Below, piece after piece: positions 36,778-49,292 of a stretch of 64,000 nucleotides of DNA. The stretch is from Tetrahymena elliotti 4EA (taxonomy: Eukaryota; Ciliophora; Oligohymenophorea; Hymenostomatida; Tetrahymenidae): the NCBI GenBank assembly GCA_000231825.2, contig JH720308.1, positions 747,636-811,635 on the forward strand, written 5' to 3'. The notes beneath the pieces were generated by a model. That model was not told the origin of the DNA. It searched no databases and was given only the letters and a program-made list of their open reading frames with translations. How positions within the stretch are numbered: position 1 is the stretch's first letter; each line of letters starts with the position of its first letter. The position numbers were made by a program, and so were the translations under genes.

Positions 36778-38154
36778 TCATCCATAAGTGTTATTAAAAG
36801 ATTGAGGGTAATATTTCTATAAAAAAATTTCTAATTAAACTTATTCTTCTATACCTTTATTATAGTTTTAAGCTTTTTAGTAAATATTAACATATTATTC
36901 GTATATTTGGTTACGGGTTTCATAAATTGTCTTTTTTTATTAGTTATCTATGTTGAAGTTTACTATCATCATAAAACTGTCTTGGTTATTCATCCAAGAT
37001 GCATTCTACTAGCTTGAGATTATATCAACGTCTATGGTACAGTCAATTTGAATTCCTTCCTTGGTTCTAATTGTATAAGGTAATTATTTATGGAATTTTT
37101 ATTATGAGTTAATAATTTGAAGGAAAGTTATAGTATTTTGAAGTCTTTTTTGTCCATTTTAAACTAGATAAGGAGAAAAAACTTGTATAGTATTTTTAGC
37201 ATCTTCAATATTGATACCAAGAATGTCTAACAAGGAATAAGAGTAATGGGATTAGTAAATTTCAGTATCAATAAAAGTCATGTTTGATCTAAATAGTAAA
37301 ACATGGCTGTATTCCGACTTAGAAACAAAGTTATTTTTTTCATTTAAGTAATAAATTAACTAACTATGACTGTCTTAAAATGCAGAGATAAGACTATTTT
37401 CTGAAATTTATTTTTTTGTAATCATTTTTTTGATTTCCTTTTAGTGAGTAATTTGCTTTTGTAAAGATAATTAATAAATATTTAGTTGTTGGGCAAGTTA
37501 TGTGTATTAACTATTTTATTAAGAATTCAAATAAGAAATAAATTCAGTGAAATTGGTTAAACCGCTTTTACCAATACAATCAAGGTTTAACTCTACTCTC
37601 TTTTATAATTTATTATCAATAACATGGTTTATTTGAATTAATTTTTTACAAAGGGAGGTATTGTATTCGAATAAGTTTTCAGAAAAATTTTAATAGTTTG
37701 CTTCAATCTCAATATATCCAAATATTATAAATTTGTTTTTATTCAGATGTTCTTCTTCTAAGTGAGAGTAGAGTGATTAGTACTACTTTCTTTTGAAGCG
37801 TTTTGATGATGTTCTTCTAGTTTTTACTATAAATTTCTTGACACTGAGAGTTTAGCTGAGATTATAATTTTTATCATCTGTATTAATATTATTAATTGGT
37901 AGCTGATAGGTGCTATGTTCTTTTAAGGTGGGGAGGAATTCATTAAATTGTAAAGAAATTTCTTCATTTATTGGAATAAAATCATTTTGCTTTTGGCAAA
38001 TATTTTCTTGTGATTAGTGGTGTAGATTAGAAAGAGTATTTTGGTTATTATGCTTTATATCATCAAATTCATGTAATAGATTCTATGAATCATTAAGTGA
38101 TCTTTATTCTAAATAAATTTCTTCAATACTTAATTAATAGTTATGAGAGTTCAT
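36778..38154 (-). CDS. Paralogue A of an unrecognised three-member family (458 aa, intronless)
   Basis: ATG 38154 to TGA 36778-36780, no intron. Layout shared with the genes at 43799-45013 and 45843-47132: a variable polar N-terminus; a basic patch (TRRTSSKRFKRKQ, about residues 115-127); a beta-like block FGYIEIEANY starting at residue 145; KSGLTNFTEFISYL; a helical Gln-rich stretch; a second globular block with YSYSLLDILGINIEDA; WMNNQDSFMMIVNFNID; and the C-terminal motif EIFLQKYYPQSF. There is no signal peptide or membrane helix. The basic patch suggests nuclear localisation or nucleic-acid binding, but this is only inference. I do not recognise the family. The frame is also open upstream of the ATG, so the N-terminus could be longer. 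Confidence 0.78.
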
Positions 38155-39492
38155 TGCTGTTAGTTTATAGAGTGTCCTTTTTGATAAGGTTAATGTTTTG
38201 AATTCTTTGAAAAATGATTTGTTTAAAATAAATATGGAATTCTATTAGTTTAAATGTTTGAGCTTTTAGCTAATTTGTTATTTTTATTTTTTATTTAATT
38301 ATGCTGATTGTTGCTTTTCAGCTATTACTCAATTTAAAAGATTGATTACAAATTTCTGATAAAACATAATTCTGAAATCTGTTGTAATTAGTAACGAATT
38401 TGGGTTTGTATTTAAATATACTTCTGTACTAGTCTTAAGATTTAAATTTTATTGTAAACTAAATTAAGTAATTTAGTCAATCTATTTTCGATTATTTGAG
38501 AAAAATTGAATTTTGAGACTATTTGAGTTTATAGAAACCTTCTTTATAAATCCTAATCTATGTAATTAGAAATAAAAAACGAATAGCACAACCTCTTTAA
38601 ACTCCACATTTATATTCATAGAAATATTTTTTTAAAAATCAATTTTAAACCAATTCAGAGTAGTAATTTGCTTTTTCAAATTTTCTGACTACAACTTTTG
38701 AATTAACATACTAAGCAAAACACTATAATGATAAATATAAATCTACATCTATTACAAAATGAGAAAATAAATTTCTAATCATAACTGTAAAAAAATTTCA
38801 CAACTAAATTTGTAGATTTACACTGATATTCATTTCATTTTAAAGTTGAATTTCAAATATTTAGGTAATTACCATTCCTTCTATGCTTATCTGTTTTTAC
38901 TCAAAGAGGATGTTTTGAATATAAAACAAAATTGAGTTATTCATCTAATTAATTAGTAAAATATAATAATTTATATGTACTTGTATGAATAAAATATGTA
39001 TTACCCTCAAAACATCTTTAAGTTATAATTTAAATTAATAGAAATATCTGATTGATGTAAAGATTTTGTGAATCTGTAAGTTCACTTTAAATATTTATTC
39101 TTCCAAAACCATATATAGATTGGATTACAGAAACAAAAATTTAATCAATTGACAGGTTAGAATTTCAATTAATGCTAACAATCTATTTCACCAAACAATT
39201 TAGATTTAACAAATTTATAATTTTTGACTTACGCTAATAAAAAATTTTAATTTATTGCATGTTGATGCTCAACATATCATGGCTATTATAATTTTAGCTA
39301 TTACTTTTTGAATGTCAATTTAAAATAAAATATTTTGGCATTTATCCAAAATATACAATAAAAAAAAAAATCTATTCAGTTTATTAATTTTTTGAAAGTC
39401 ATTACAACTAATCTCTGACTACATTTGAAATCAAAAGATTGATTGATTTATTTATTGTATTATACCCTTAAAACTTTTACACTTTTTTAATT
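38155..39492. other. Gene-poor stretch upstream of paralogue A
   Basis: Minus-strand frames upstream of the paralogue A ATG remain open for long distances but with Phe/Asn/Lys-rich composition; a 100-codon frame at about 38340-38640 is of this type. No gene is called. Confidence 0.4.
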
Positions 39493-39768
39493 ATGATTAC
39501 AGTATCCTAGATTTAGAATCTATTAAAAATCTCATAGAATGTGGTTTTATGTGAATCATCAGCTTATAGAACCAATTTAATTTCTTGCCTAAATGATTCC
39601 AATCAAGAAATGAGAGAGCTAATTGATTTATTGATAGAATACAGTACTTATTTCAAATATTTTTAATTTACTTAAAATAATTTTCCAATTGAAATTCCAA
39701 GTTAAATTTTTAAATAAAATTTTTCTAATTTGAACTTTTAAAGGGAAAATAACATAGACTTAGTTTGA
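39493..39768 (+). CDS. Possible small protein, 91 aa
   Basis: ATG 39493 to TGA 39766-39768. The first two thirds look protein-like (NVVLCESSAYRTNLISCLND, NQEMRELIDLLIEY) while the end is AT-noise-like. It sits alone in a gene-poor stretch. It may be a short gene, a fragment of a decayed gene, or chance. Confidence 0.3.
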
Positions 39769-41750
39769 TGAAATTTTAGAAAAGTAATCAGTAAAATAAA
39801 TCAAATGAAATTTAAACACCAATTGCTTTAATAATACCTAATAAAAAATTACATTCCCTATTAAAACTGATTAAAAAGTAAACTTATTCTTCGTTTATAT
39901 TGTAAAAGATAATTTATTTTATTCACATTTGTAAGGAAAGTTTGAAGAGGTTAAGATCATTTAATTTCATAAATATTTAAGTGAAATGTAAATATAATAT
40001 CATAATACTTCAGTTTTATCAATATAATAGCAATTAATGTAAATTATTTAAATCTTCTATCAAAAACTTTTTGTTGTAGACAAAATGAAATAAAAGTAGA
40101 ATAAATGTAGAATATAACAAAGAAATATTTAAAAATTCCTCGAATCACTGAACATTTCAACAATATTATTGGAATTGATACTTTGATACTTTTTATTCTA
40201 TCAAATAAATTTTTGTTACTTTTAAAAAGAAATATAAATAAAAGAAATTAGAAGTTATGGTTTATTTAAGTATTTAAAGTAAATGAAAAATTGAGAAGAA
40301 AGGAAAGGTGATAAATGGTTTGATAGAAGTACTAATAAATAATCAAGGAAAAGCTATTAAAAATATATTCATGAATTTTACAATTAAATATGAGTAAATT
40401 GTAAGGATTAATAATCACCAGAGATTAAGTTTTGAATAAATAAACAAATTAAAAGAATTTTTTTAAATATTCAATACTAAATTATGAATCGAGATTAATC
40501 AATTTTATCTTTTACTTTACAAAAATAGTGATTAACCTTAACAATTTCTTTGATATAAATCCTACAATTAAGTAAATATTTTAAAAATACAGCATAGTAA
40601 TATTTATTAAAATGTAATTTGTCCTTACCTAAATCAGATAGTTCAAATAATATTGTATTTTGCTAGTTTTCATTTAGCTTAAGTAAAATTAATTTTAAAA
40701 AATAATAAAAGTAATTGGTAATCGAGAAAGATTTACAAATAATTTTAAGTATTTGATAAAGGAAAACAAGAGAATAAATAAAATAAATTGTAAATAAAGT
40801 TGCAACACTTTTAAATTTGTATTTTTAAATTAATTAATCCAATTAAAAATTAATTAGTTGTAAGGATGAATAATATCCATAAGTTTAGGTCTTTAGATAA
40901 CTAAAAAAACCTAAAAATAATTAAATGTAAGTACATTTGTTTATATTGTTTTTAACAAATTAATTAAAATTTGAAAAAAATTTTTTACATCTGCAACTAG
41001 TAGAGTTTTTGGTATCTATATCAAAATTATCATATTAATATTACTAAAAAAAAACCTGCATTCCTTAATAATATTTATTTATATGAGGCAATTTATTATT
41101 TAAATACTCTAACAATAACTGATAATTGAAAGGGTATCATGTTTTTTAAAACAACAGACAAAGATAAATAATAGTAATTTTCCTTCAAGTCTTAAAGGTA
41201 TAAAATATTTCAATAAAATGAAAGAATAAAAATTTTATTAAATTTATTTTTAGATTAATTTCAAAAATGTACATTTAATAGATTATCGCATCATATACGC
41301 AGAACTTTTGTCTACTAAGGATTTTTAATTAAGCTACTTCTCAAGCAGTTAGGGATAAATATTTGATGATAAATTTACAATAGCTATAAAATTTTCTTGT
41401 TAATTTTGATAAAAAATAATTTGAAATAAGATAAATGGATGTATGTAATAGATATCGTTTCAAGGTAAATTCATGTTAAGACTTAAATCTGAAAGTAAAT
41501 TATAAACTTTAATCTTTAAAACTTGCCAATTTTTAATTACGAATAGTGAGTAACTTTCAAAAAAAAAACATGATAAAAAAATTGTAAAATTATGTTAGTA
41601 ACAAAAATAATAAATCAGTTCAAAGTAAAGAAATTTATGACTAAAATAAAAATTATTAATAGATCAATCAACAAATCACATTTTCATTTATTTTTTTAAT
41701 AATTTTTTCTCAAACAATATACTCTATTTATCTCTCTCCTTCTTTTCAAT
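39769..41750. other. Gene-poor AT-rich stretch
   Basis: About 2 kb of very low-complexity AT sequence with many A/T runs. I see no gene on either strand. Confidence 0.45.
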
Positions 41751-43520
41751 TCTTTTAGATTTATTAGAATAATAAGTGTTTGAAGACTCTTAATCTTCTT
41801 ATATAAAAAGTTCAATTTTTTAAGATTGTAATATTCTAAAAAAATTTTCAAAAAATAATTTGGAAAGAACTAAAACTCAAAATTATTATCAGGAAAGGTA
41901 TTTGGATATTTTGATAGCTGACTATTCTATTTGAAATATTCATTCTTATTTAAAAATAAGAATCTATTTTAATTTGATTTTTTAATTCATTTAGTGAATA
42001 CAAAAGAAGTTAAGTTTTTATAATTACTTTTTTCTAAATTGAATTTAATGAAAATTACAAAAAAAATCTAAGGGAAGCATCTATTCAGGTAAGTTATTCC
42101 ATACAGTTATTTTATAATTTAGAAGTTGTTGATATTTCAATAGAAAATTTGCTGAAATGAATCTGGAATATTTTTAAGGTTTTCTAGATTGGTAAATAAT
42201 ATAATTTTATGTATGTCATATATATTTTCAAGAATTTTTTCTGCTCTTTGAGCTTAAAATGGTTAATTGTATAATAATAATTTAAAAAATTTTGCACTTC
42301 TGAATCAGCTCTCAATAGGTTGAAACAGAATAAATTACTTTTTTCCAAACAAAGAAAGGTTTTTTATTATTTGTTTTATTTATTTATAATCATGAAAAAA
42401 AAATAAAAATTATTAAACTAAGTAACAATCATTAATTACAGATAAAATCCAACTCTTTTTACCATTTAAAATATCACTTCTTGTAAAGTATTTAAAAAAT
42501 TTTAAATATTTTTTTTTTAATTTTTTATTTGAGTTTTTAAATTTACTAATTTCAAGATCTAATTTCTTTTTTACCATTTTTAAGGCAAAATTAAATTTTC
42601 TATTGAGGTGATGCTAAATAAATGAGTCTACTAATTTTAGTAATTTTTTTAAGGTTTGGCATATTTAAGTATCAAATTTGATAAATGGGAATATCTTCAG
42701 CAGTTAAGCATTTTAAAACCATAGTGTAATTTAGAGAATATTTGTATTTATTTTAAGATACTTTACAGTTTACATAAGTATGAATTAGAGAAATGTAAAT
42801 AAAAGAAATTATTGAGTAAAAGCATAAGGGGTTTTTCTAAATAGATTCCTTCCATGAAATTTTAATAAATAATGTAATTATTTTTAGATTTTGTAAAGAA
42901 TTGAGAGAAGCAAATTTATCTTAATCAATATATATTCACAAACTCCTAGCTTTTTTCATTATAAAACTGTAATCTTTTCATTCTAAATTTTGTATGTTTA
43001 TTTTTAATTACTTATGCTATCCCTAAATTACTAAATTTTTTTTACATCTTAAAAAAATGTTTTGGTTTCTAAAGTTTTTTTAAAAAAATGAATTAAATTA
43101 AATAGAGCATCCTATAAAAAATATTTTAATTACCATAATCTCAAAAATTTTATTTAAATTAACAATCTCAAATTAGATTAAGAATTTGGATAATATTTTA
43201 ACTTGAAAAAATTAATATTAATTATTTTTTACCCAATCTTCTCTTCGTTTATTAAAAAATAATTAATTCAAAAAATTAATTTTTCTATTGTTGAAGCTAA
43301 TAAGTTCTTGAAAAGATTAGAAAGTTGATTATTATAAATACTTTTCCTTCCTCCTTCAACAAATATTTTACTTATAAATGTGATATTTTCATTGTATGTA
43401 TTTTCATCATCAATTAACAATTTTGAGTGATTTTAAAATTTATAAGCTCTCATCCTCTTTCATTTGTTTTAAAAAAGTAAGATATTGTTGAAAATAATCT
43501 TAAAGCAACAATTTAGTAAA
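41751..43520 (-). pseudogene. Possible decayed gene with leucine-rich-repeat-like fragments
   Basis: Reading the minus strand, several separate short frames have protein-like composition and lie in a consistent order: LLIDDENTYNENITFISKIF followed by VEGGRKSIYNNQLSNLFKNL near 43270-43430; KCLTAEDIPIYQI and YLNMPNLKKITKISRLIYLA near 42600-42740; and IILFTNLENLKNIPDSFQQI near 42140-42250. They are separated by TGA stops and frame changes with no plausible introns. The NLENLKNIP and MPNLKKI phrases resemble leucine-rich repeats. This looks like a degenerate copy of a larger gene, but it is a weak call. Confidence 0.3.
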
Positions 43521-43798
43521 TTTTTTAGAAAATGCTTGAATGGGATGAAATAATTTAAAATAATTACAAAAATACACACACCATTAAAATATGTAATTTT
43601 TAATAGAATAGACACATATATTTAATTATTATTCTTGTCAATTATTATACTGTTCCAATATTTAAAATTAGCTTTCTTGGAGGGAATTAGAAATAATATA
43701 CAGAAAAATTAAATGTATTTTTAATTTGTGAGATAAAAGTTAATTAGTTAAAATAAAATAATATAAATATGAATAATTATTTTTGTTAATGACTACTC
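43521..43798. other. Short spacer downstream of paralogue B
   Basis: AT-rich sequence between the possible relic and the stop of paralogue B. Nothing seen. Confidence 0.4.
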
Positions 43799-45013
43799 TC
43801 ATTATAAAAGACATTATTTTACTGTAATTGATTTCAGGCTTTGAGGGTCTTGGAAAAGATCTGGATAGAATTTTTGAAGAAATATTTCTTTTTAAACTTA
43901 ATACTCAAAGCTATTTTCTTGTTCAAAGGAATTAAAATCCAAATCTTTATTTGTCTAGCTTAGTCTTAATTCAATTATTGATTTTAGCTAATTCAAAGAG
44001 ATATCTATTTTATTAATTATTCCAAAACAAGATTATTTATCCATCCATTTAGGAGCGTAGGGAAAATAAACTATTTCAAATACACATTTTGTATTAAATA
44101 AAATTGAGTCAACAGTGGAAAATTCTTAATAATAAACAAATTTAGTTTAATCTAATAAAGAATATTAAAGCTTTCTAATTATATTCTTTAATCTTTCAAC
44201 ACCTATCAATTAATTATATGTCTAAATATATTTTTAGAACATTAACTCTGCATATTAAGGTTCTATTCCTAATAAGCTTAAAGTGGAATAAGGAATTGTA
44301 GCATCTTTAAATAGAAAATCTTAATTTTAGTAATCAATCATGACTTTAGAAGTTGTAATAAAATCACCTTCGGAATAGTTAGTTTTTATATAATTTTCAA
44401 AATAAATGTCAAAATCTTAATAAGTCTTTTATACTTCAGTTTCATCAATTATTCTAGAATTAATTTTTAAACTGATATCACTCATATAATTTGTTAATTA
44501 ATTAGTATATGTTTAATACATTTCTAAATGATCTGCTAATTCTTTATAGTACTAGTCTGGAAATTATTTATAGTGGTTTATTAAAAAATTAAAATCCTTA
44601 ATTCCACTCTATCCTAATATTTAATAATTGACAACCCATTTTTTATCATTAATTTTATTTTCGATAGAGCTGATTTTAATTAATGCATTAGCCCCAATAT
44701 TTTAAAGATTTATTTGTGACTAGCTCTTGTAGTCTCTATATAAACTTTCCAATTAAATAAATCCAAATATAATACACTGTTGATATATTTCTAAACTTTA
44801 GTAAACAATAGGAACTACATAAAGTTATCTCTTTACAAACTATTTACTTTTAGAAGCTTTCAATTTTGCTATCTATTTTTTCAGTTAAATTCTTTGAACA
44901 GGCAGCTCACTGTTATCAAATGAGCTAGTTTAATTAGATTCTCTTTCTACTGTTTAGTCAAATATTGTGTCATCAAGTAAACTTTTATCTTAATCATCGG
45001 TATTTATTATCAT
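43799..45013 (-). CDS. Paralogue B of the unrecognised family (404 aa, intronless)
   Basis: ATG 45013 to TGA 43799-43801. Clear homology by eye to the neighbouring gene 45843-47132 and to 36778-38154: basic patch (KLKASKSKQFVKRQ), FGFIQLESLYRDY from residue 83, GQSGIKDFNFLINHYKQFPD, SLLGIEPQYAELM, PKWMDKQSCFGII then KIDISLNQLKSIIELRL, and the C-terminal EIFLQKFYPDLF. Compared with A, the N-terminus is about 60 residues shorter. B and C share more with each other (GIEP, PxWM, the SGIxDFxFL box) than either does with A. There is no membrane helix or known catalytic motif. Function unknown. Confidence 0.82.
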
Positions 45014-45842
45014 TTTGTTTTATTACTTTTTTAATAATGAAAAAAAGTTAGAATATAATTTTCTATTTCAATTTAGAGCAATATGAATAATTTTATTTGG
45101 GAGTAAAGAAAAATTTAAACTAATTTCTATCATAATTTAACATAATTTAATCTTTCTTTTAACATTTTGATAGAATTATTTTTAATTAATTCATGATATT
45201 TTTTTGGTTAATGTAAGATGAAAAATAATTAAAACATCAAAAACTTTATTTTCTTTCTTGCATTTTAAGGCAATTTTAATAAAAATAGCTAATCACAGAA
45301 ATAATTTGAGTGGATTTACCAATACTAATTACTCCTAAGCAAAAATTAATGACAAAAATATCTTTTAAATATTTATTCAATTGAACTATCTTGTTTTCCA
45401 GTTTTCCTCAAAATTTTTTGATTTGACTATCTTTACAAAATATAAAAATTATAACTAGCTAAGATTCAAGAGATCAGCTTTATACTAAGCAAAACTGTCA
45501 AACAAAAAAAAAAGTAAAGAGTCTCTTTAGGCTAAAATATAAATTTGTGGGATTATAAAATTAGTAATAAAAACTTTGTCTATCTTATATTCAATTTTTG
45601 ATTTTTGATTAATTCTTTTTTGCTTTTTAAAAATACTAAAATAGATTGGGGAAATGATATTAGGGATCAGAAATAAGATTAAAAATCTATGCAAAAAGTT
45701 TTTATTGCCTTACGAACGATAAGTGAATGCGAGAGAGTAAAAGATACACAATAATTTACAAACATAAATATTAAAGCATTCAGTTTACTCGTTTTTATAA
45801 TACGAATTATTACTAGTAACTAGCTAGCTAAAGGTTGATAGA
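45014..45842. other. Intergenic between paralogues B and C
   Basis: 0.8 kb promoter-side spacer of paralogue B. A less AT-rich patch at about 45705-45760 and 45815-45840 stands out from the surroundings. No coding signal. Confidence 0.45.
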
Positions 45843-47132
45843 TCAAATTTAATTTTCTTCAGAGGTCATGGTATTTTCATTTTCACTCTTAACCTCTGAA
45901 CTTATAAAGTTCATTATATCTTTATTTTCCATTAACTCTTTTTTGAGTTAAAGAGATTTTTTATTCAGTTTATCATGAAATACTTCAGGATAGAATTTCT
46001 CAATAAATATTTCAGATTCGACTGTATATTCAAAGTGATAATCGTCATCTATCATCTCATATTCAAGTTGCTTTTTACTATTCATTTAAGATCTTATTTC
46101 TAATATAGCTTTTATTTATTCCAATGAAAGATTAAACTTAACTACTGCACCGGAGCATTCCTCTTTGCTCATCCAAGAAGGTCTCTCTTTCCAATCGTAC
46201 ATCGTTATTATAGTTTAACAATAAAAAGGAATATGATCTACAGTATAATATTAATCATTATATATATATTCATACTAATTGCTTACAGTTACTTATAATT
46301 ATTATATTGCACTTTACATTCTTTTTAATCCGAATTACTCCAAAAAGGGAGATTAGTTTCTCAGCATAGTCATTTCGAAATTTCTTGGCTCTATTCCCAA
46401 TAAGCTTAAGAGAGCCAATGACATTCTAGAATATTTTATTTCAATTTCGAAAAATTCTAAATTTAAAGTGCTATGACTGACTAAATAAAAATCCTCTTCA
46501 GTAACATATGATTTTATATATTCTTCAAAATCACTCTTAAATTTTTCTTATGCTTCAGAAACTTCCTCATAAGAAAGTAATCTTTATTTAAGTTTGATAG
46601 ATATATCTTCAATGTGCTGTATACAGCTATTTACAAGCATTTAATACTATTTTAGATACTAATATAATTCTTAGTATCTCTGATCAGGGATTTTACTAAA
46701 ATGATCTACCAAAAATTAGAAATCTCTGATACCAGAACAAGCCTTTGCATAATAATTTACAATTATATCAGTACTGTTTTTAGATCTTTCAATGGATTAA
46801 ACTGCTGTATGTGATCTAGACAAATCAACTAAACCAATTTCATAGGGTGAAGCATAATCTTTATAGTAAGTTTCAATTTCGATAAAACCATATAATAAGT
46901 ATTTATTTTAGTTATATATTTAAAAAGAATTTATAGGAACTATTTCAATTTGTTTTCTTTTGTATCCTTTACGATTGTTAGCCTTCATCTTTGCAATCAC
47001 TTTGCGAGGCTTCATTATTTTATCGAAATTGGTAGCCTCTAAACAACCAGAAGATTACATCTAACAAACAGTTGTACTCTCTTAGTTGTCTTCTTGAGAT
47101 TAAACATTTTTTTCTAATGATAAAAAAGACAT
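45843..47132 (-). CDS. Paralogue C of the unrecognised family (429 aa, intronless)
   Basis: ATG 47132 to TGA 45843-45845. It has the same order of blocks as A and B: KPRKVIAKMKANNRKGYKRK basic patch, YGFIEIETYYKDY from residue 81, CSGIRDFQFLVDHFSKIPD, SLLGIEPRNFEMTML, RPSWMSKEECSGAVVKFN, LSLEQIKAILEIR, and EIFIEKFYPEVF. After that motif it has an extra tail of about 45 charged residues (KSLQLKKELMENKDIM and onward). The N-terminal 40 residues are Ser/Gln/Glu-rich with several Cys. It is slightly less AT-rich than its neighbours, consistent with selection. No known domain is recognised. Confidence 0.82.
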
Positions 47133-48757
47133 AGATTATAATTTACTATTAATGTTTTTTATGATTTGAATTTATTATCAGTCTTATTTTATTTGATTTT
47201 TTTTATTAAAAAAAACTTATAAATCAAATTTTATCAATATTATCAATTTTAAGAATCTAGGCAACCTTTTTTTCTTTTTTAATTACACATTTCTGCTCAA
47301 ACTTATATTTTTTATTTGATTATTATTTTTCTGTTAAACAGCTTTATAAAGAAAGAACAAATGTCGTTATTTTTTAAAAATCTTACAAATTTATTTAAGC
47401 TTTGTCCAGGAAATCAAACTAAAACTTAAAATTAAATTTTAATGTAAGCTTTAACAAAAGATTTTAATAATAGCTGCAGAATTCATACATGATCAAAGTT
47501 ATTATCAAAAAATTTTGTCTATATTGAATACTCATGGTAATTAAAGAAAAAATTTAAATTTTAAATTTCTATCTTCTATTTTATATCTACTTACCTTCTG
47601 TAGTAGATAATTAATTAACTTACAAAATATGTTAGGTTCTTAAGTGCTTAATGTGATAACTTGTTGTCTTTTTATAATTTATTTGTTAAATATTTTAATT
47701 TTCAACTATCTACTCAGCTTATCTATTTATTTTAGAAAAGAAAAAAAAGTCATTAATTAAAAAAAGAAAAAATGTTGTTTTTTAATATACAAGCAAATTT
47801 CCTTCTTCAAATAATTAGGCAAAATTAAGGAAAACCACCAACTTAGTAGTAGCTTGAGTTATAGAAAAAGATAAGCTAAAACTTTTAACAAAAATAAGCA
47901 AAAAAGTGAAGCTTAATAGAAGAAGAAAAAAATTATTTATTGAGAAAAAAGAATAACAATTAACACATTATCTTTTGGTTTAATCTATTTATTAAAAATT
48001 ATATAAAGTATATTATAAATCTGCACTTAAATTCACATAGTAATTCTTTTTACTTCCTTTTAAACTTACCATCTTTACATAATTAAGTTTTTAAGAAAAA
48101 GCAATTCAAAAAACTTTTCATTTTCTTTTTCTTTTTTAGTTTCTCATTTCATTTGAGTTGGTTTTCTCTATTTTACCTTAAAATATAAAAGGTCATTAAA
48201 ATAAAATTAATAAAAAATAAAACAGACCATAAAAATCAGAAATAGATTATTTACTAATAACTCTAAAATGATAAATGTGTTGTTTATTTTCATATATTAT
48301 GTAAATTCTATTACTATTTTTTGTTAAATAAAATTTAAATGACTGTCTTTTAGTTTTGACCTTTTTTAATTTATTTTAGTATCATTTGAGTGAATTATCT
48401 ATCTTAATATTTTAAATAAACAAAATTTGTGTGAAAAGAAATATTCTCAATTCTAATTAATATAAAATCTCAATTTTAATAATAAAATTTAATAAAGTAT
48501 TTCTAATTTTTTTTTTATAAAAAAACTCAATAAAAAGATAAAAATTTATATTTTTTAGAAATGTTCAAAATAAGTTTGGTTGGTTATCTTTTTCCTCTTA
48601 ATTAATTTTAATTTAATGCTTATGTATTTTATTAAATTAGAAAGCTTAAAACTAGGTTAAAATTTAAAAAATATAATTTGATATTACTTTAAAGAATTAA
48701 AATTAAATTTTATTTAGTTGAAAAACATTTCAAAATATTTTAAGTTTTAAGGTGTTT
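47133..48757. other. Intergenic, no gene recognised
   Basis: Upstream of paralogue C. AT-rich with A-rich purine runs at 47750-47960. No coding signal on either strand. Confidence 0.45.
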
Positions 48758-49115
48758 AGTACATGTTTACTAAATAATTATATCTGAAATAGAAAAAAAA
48801 ATGCCAATAATTAACTAAAGTTTCAATAAAGTTTGAAATATTATGTATATTAAAATAGAAAAACAAATGCCTTTCAATAATTGACAATGTTTAAAATAAT
48901 GTTTACCAAATACCAAATAAGTATCTCTGAAATAGAAAAAGAAATACCTTACAATAATTAAATAAAATTTCAATAAGCTTAAAATATGTTATTTGTAAGA
49001 GAAAAGCAAATGTTGTTAGTTAAATAATTAACTAAAATTTCAATAAGTTGCTTAAAATATGTTTACCAATTATGTATATTTAAAATAGAAAAATAAATTT
49101 GTTAATTAATTAATT
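48758..49115. repeat. Degenerate intergenic tandem repeat block
   Basis: About four to five diverged units of roughly 60-90 nt. Shared elements in order are GTTTACCAA or a variant, a TATATCTGAAATAGAAAAA-like element, AAATGCC-like, AATAATTAACTAAA, TTTCAATAA and AAAATAT. Units begin near 48767, 48842, 48900, 48988 and 49059. No terminal features of a mobile element are seen. Confidence 0.5.
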
Positions 49116-49292
49116 AAAACCTAAGTCATATTTTAATATTAATATCTTTTTGGTTACAAATTTTATCTCAATAATTTCCAAAAATTAATTGATAATTATT
49201 CTCATTTTTTAACTGAAATAATAAAAATTATAAATAATTTTGATACATTTTCTATCAACCAATCTAATTAATTTGATAGAGATATTAATAAT

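Noticed and set aside
38340..38640. Minus-strand frame upstream of paralogue A, considered as a first exon or separate gene
   Set aside because: It ends in TGA and joins paralogue A only by a 28-nt intron in the wrong phase; its composition is close to AT noise.
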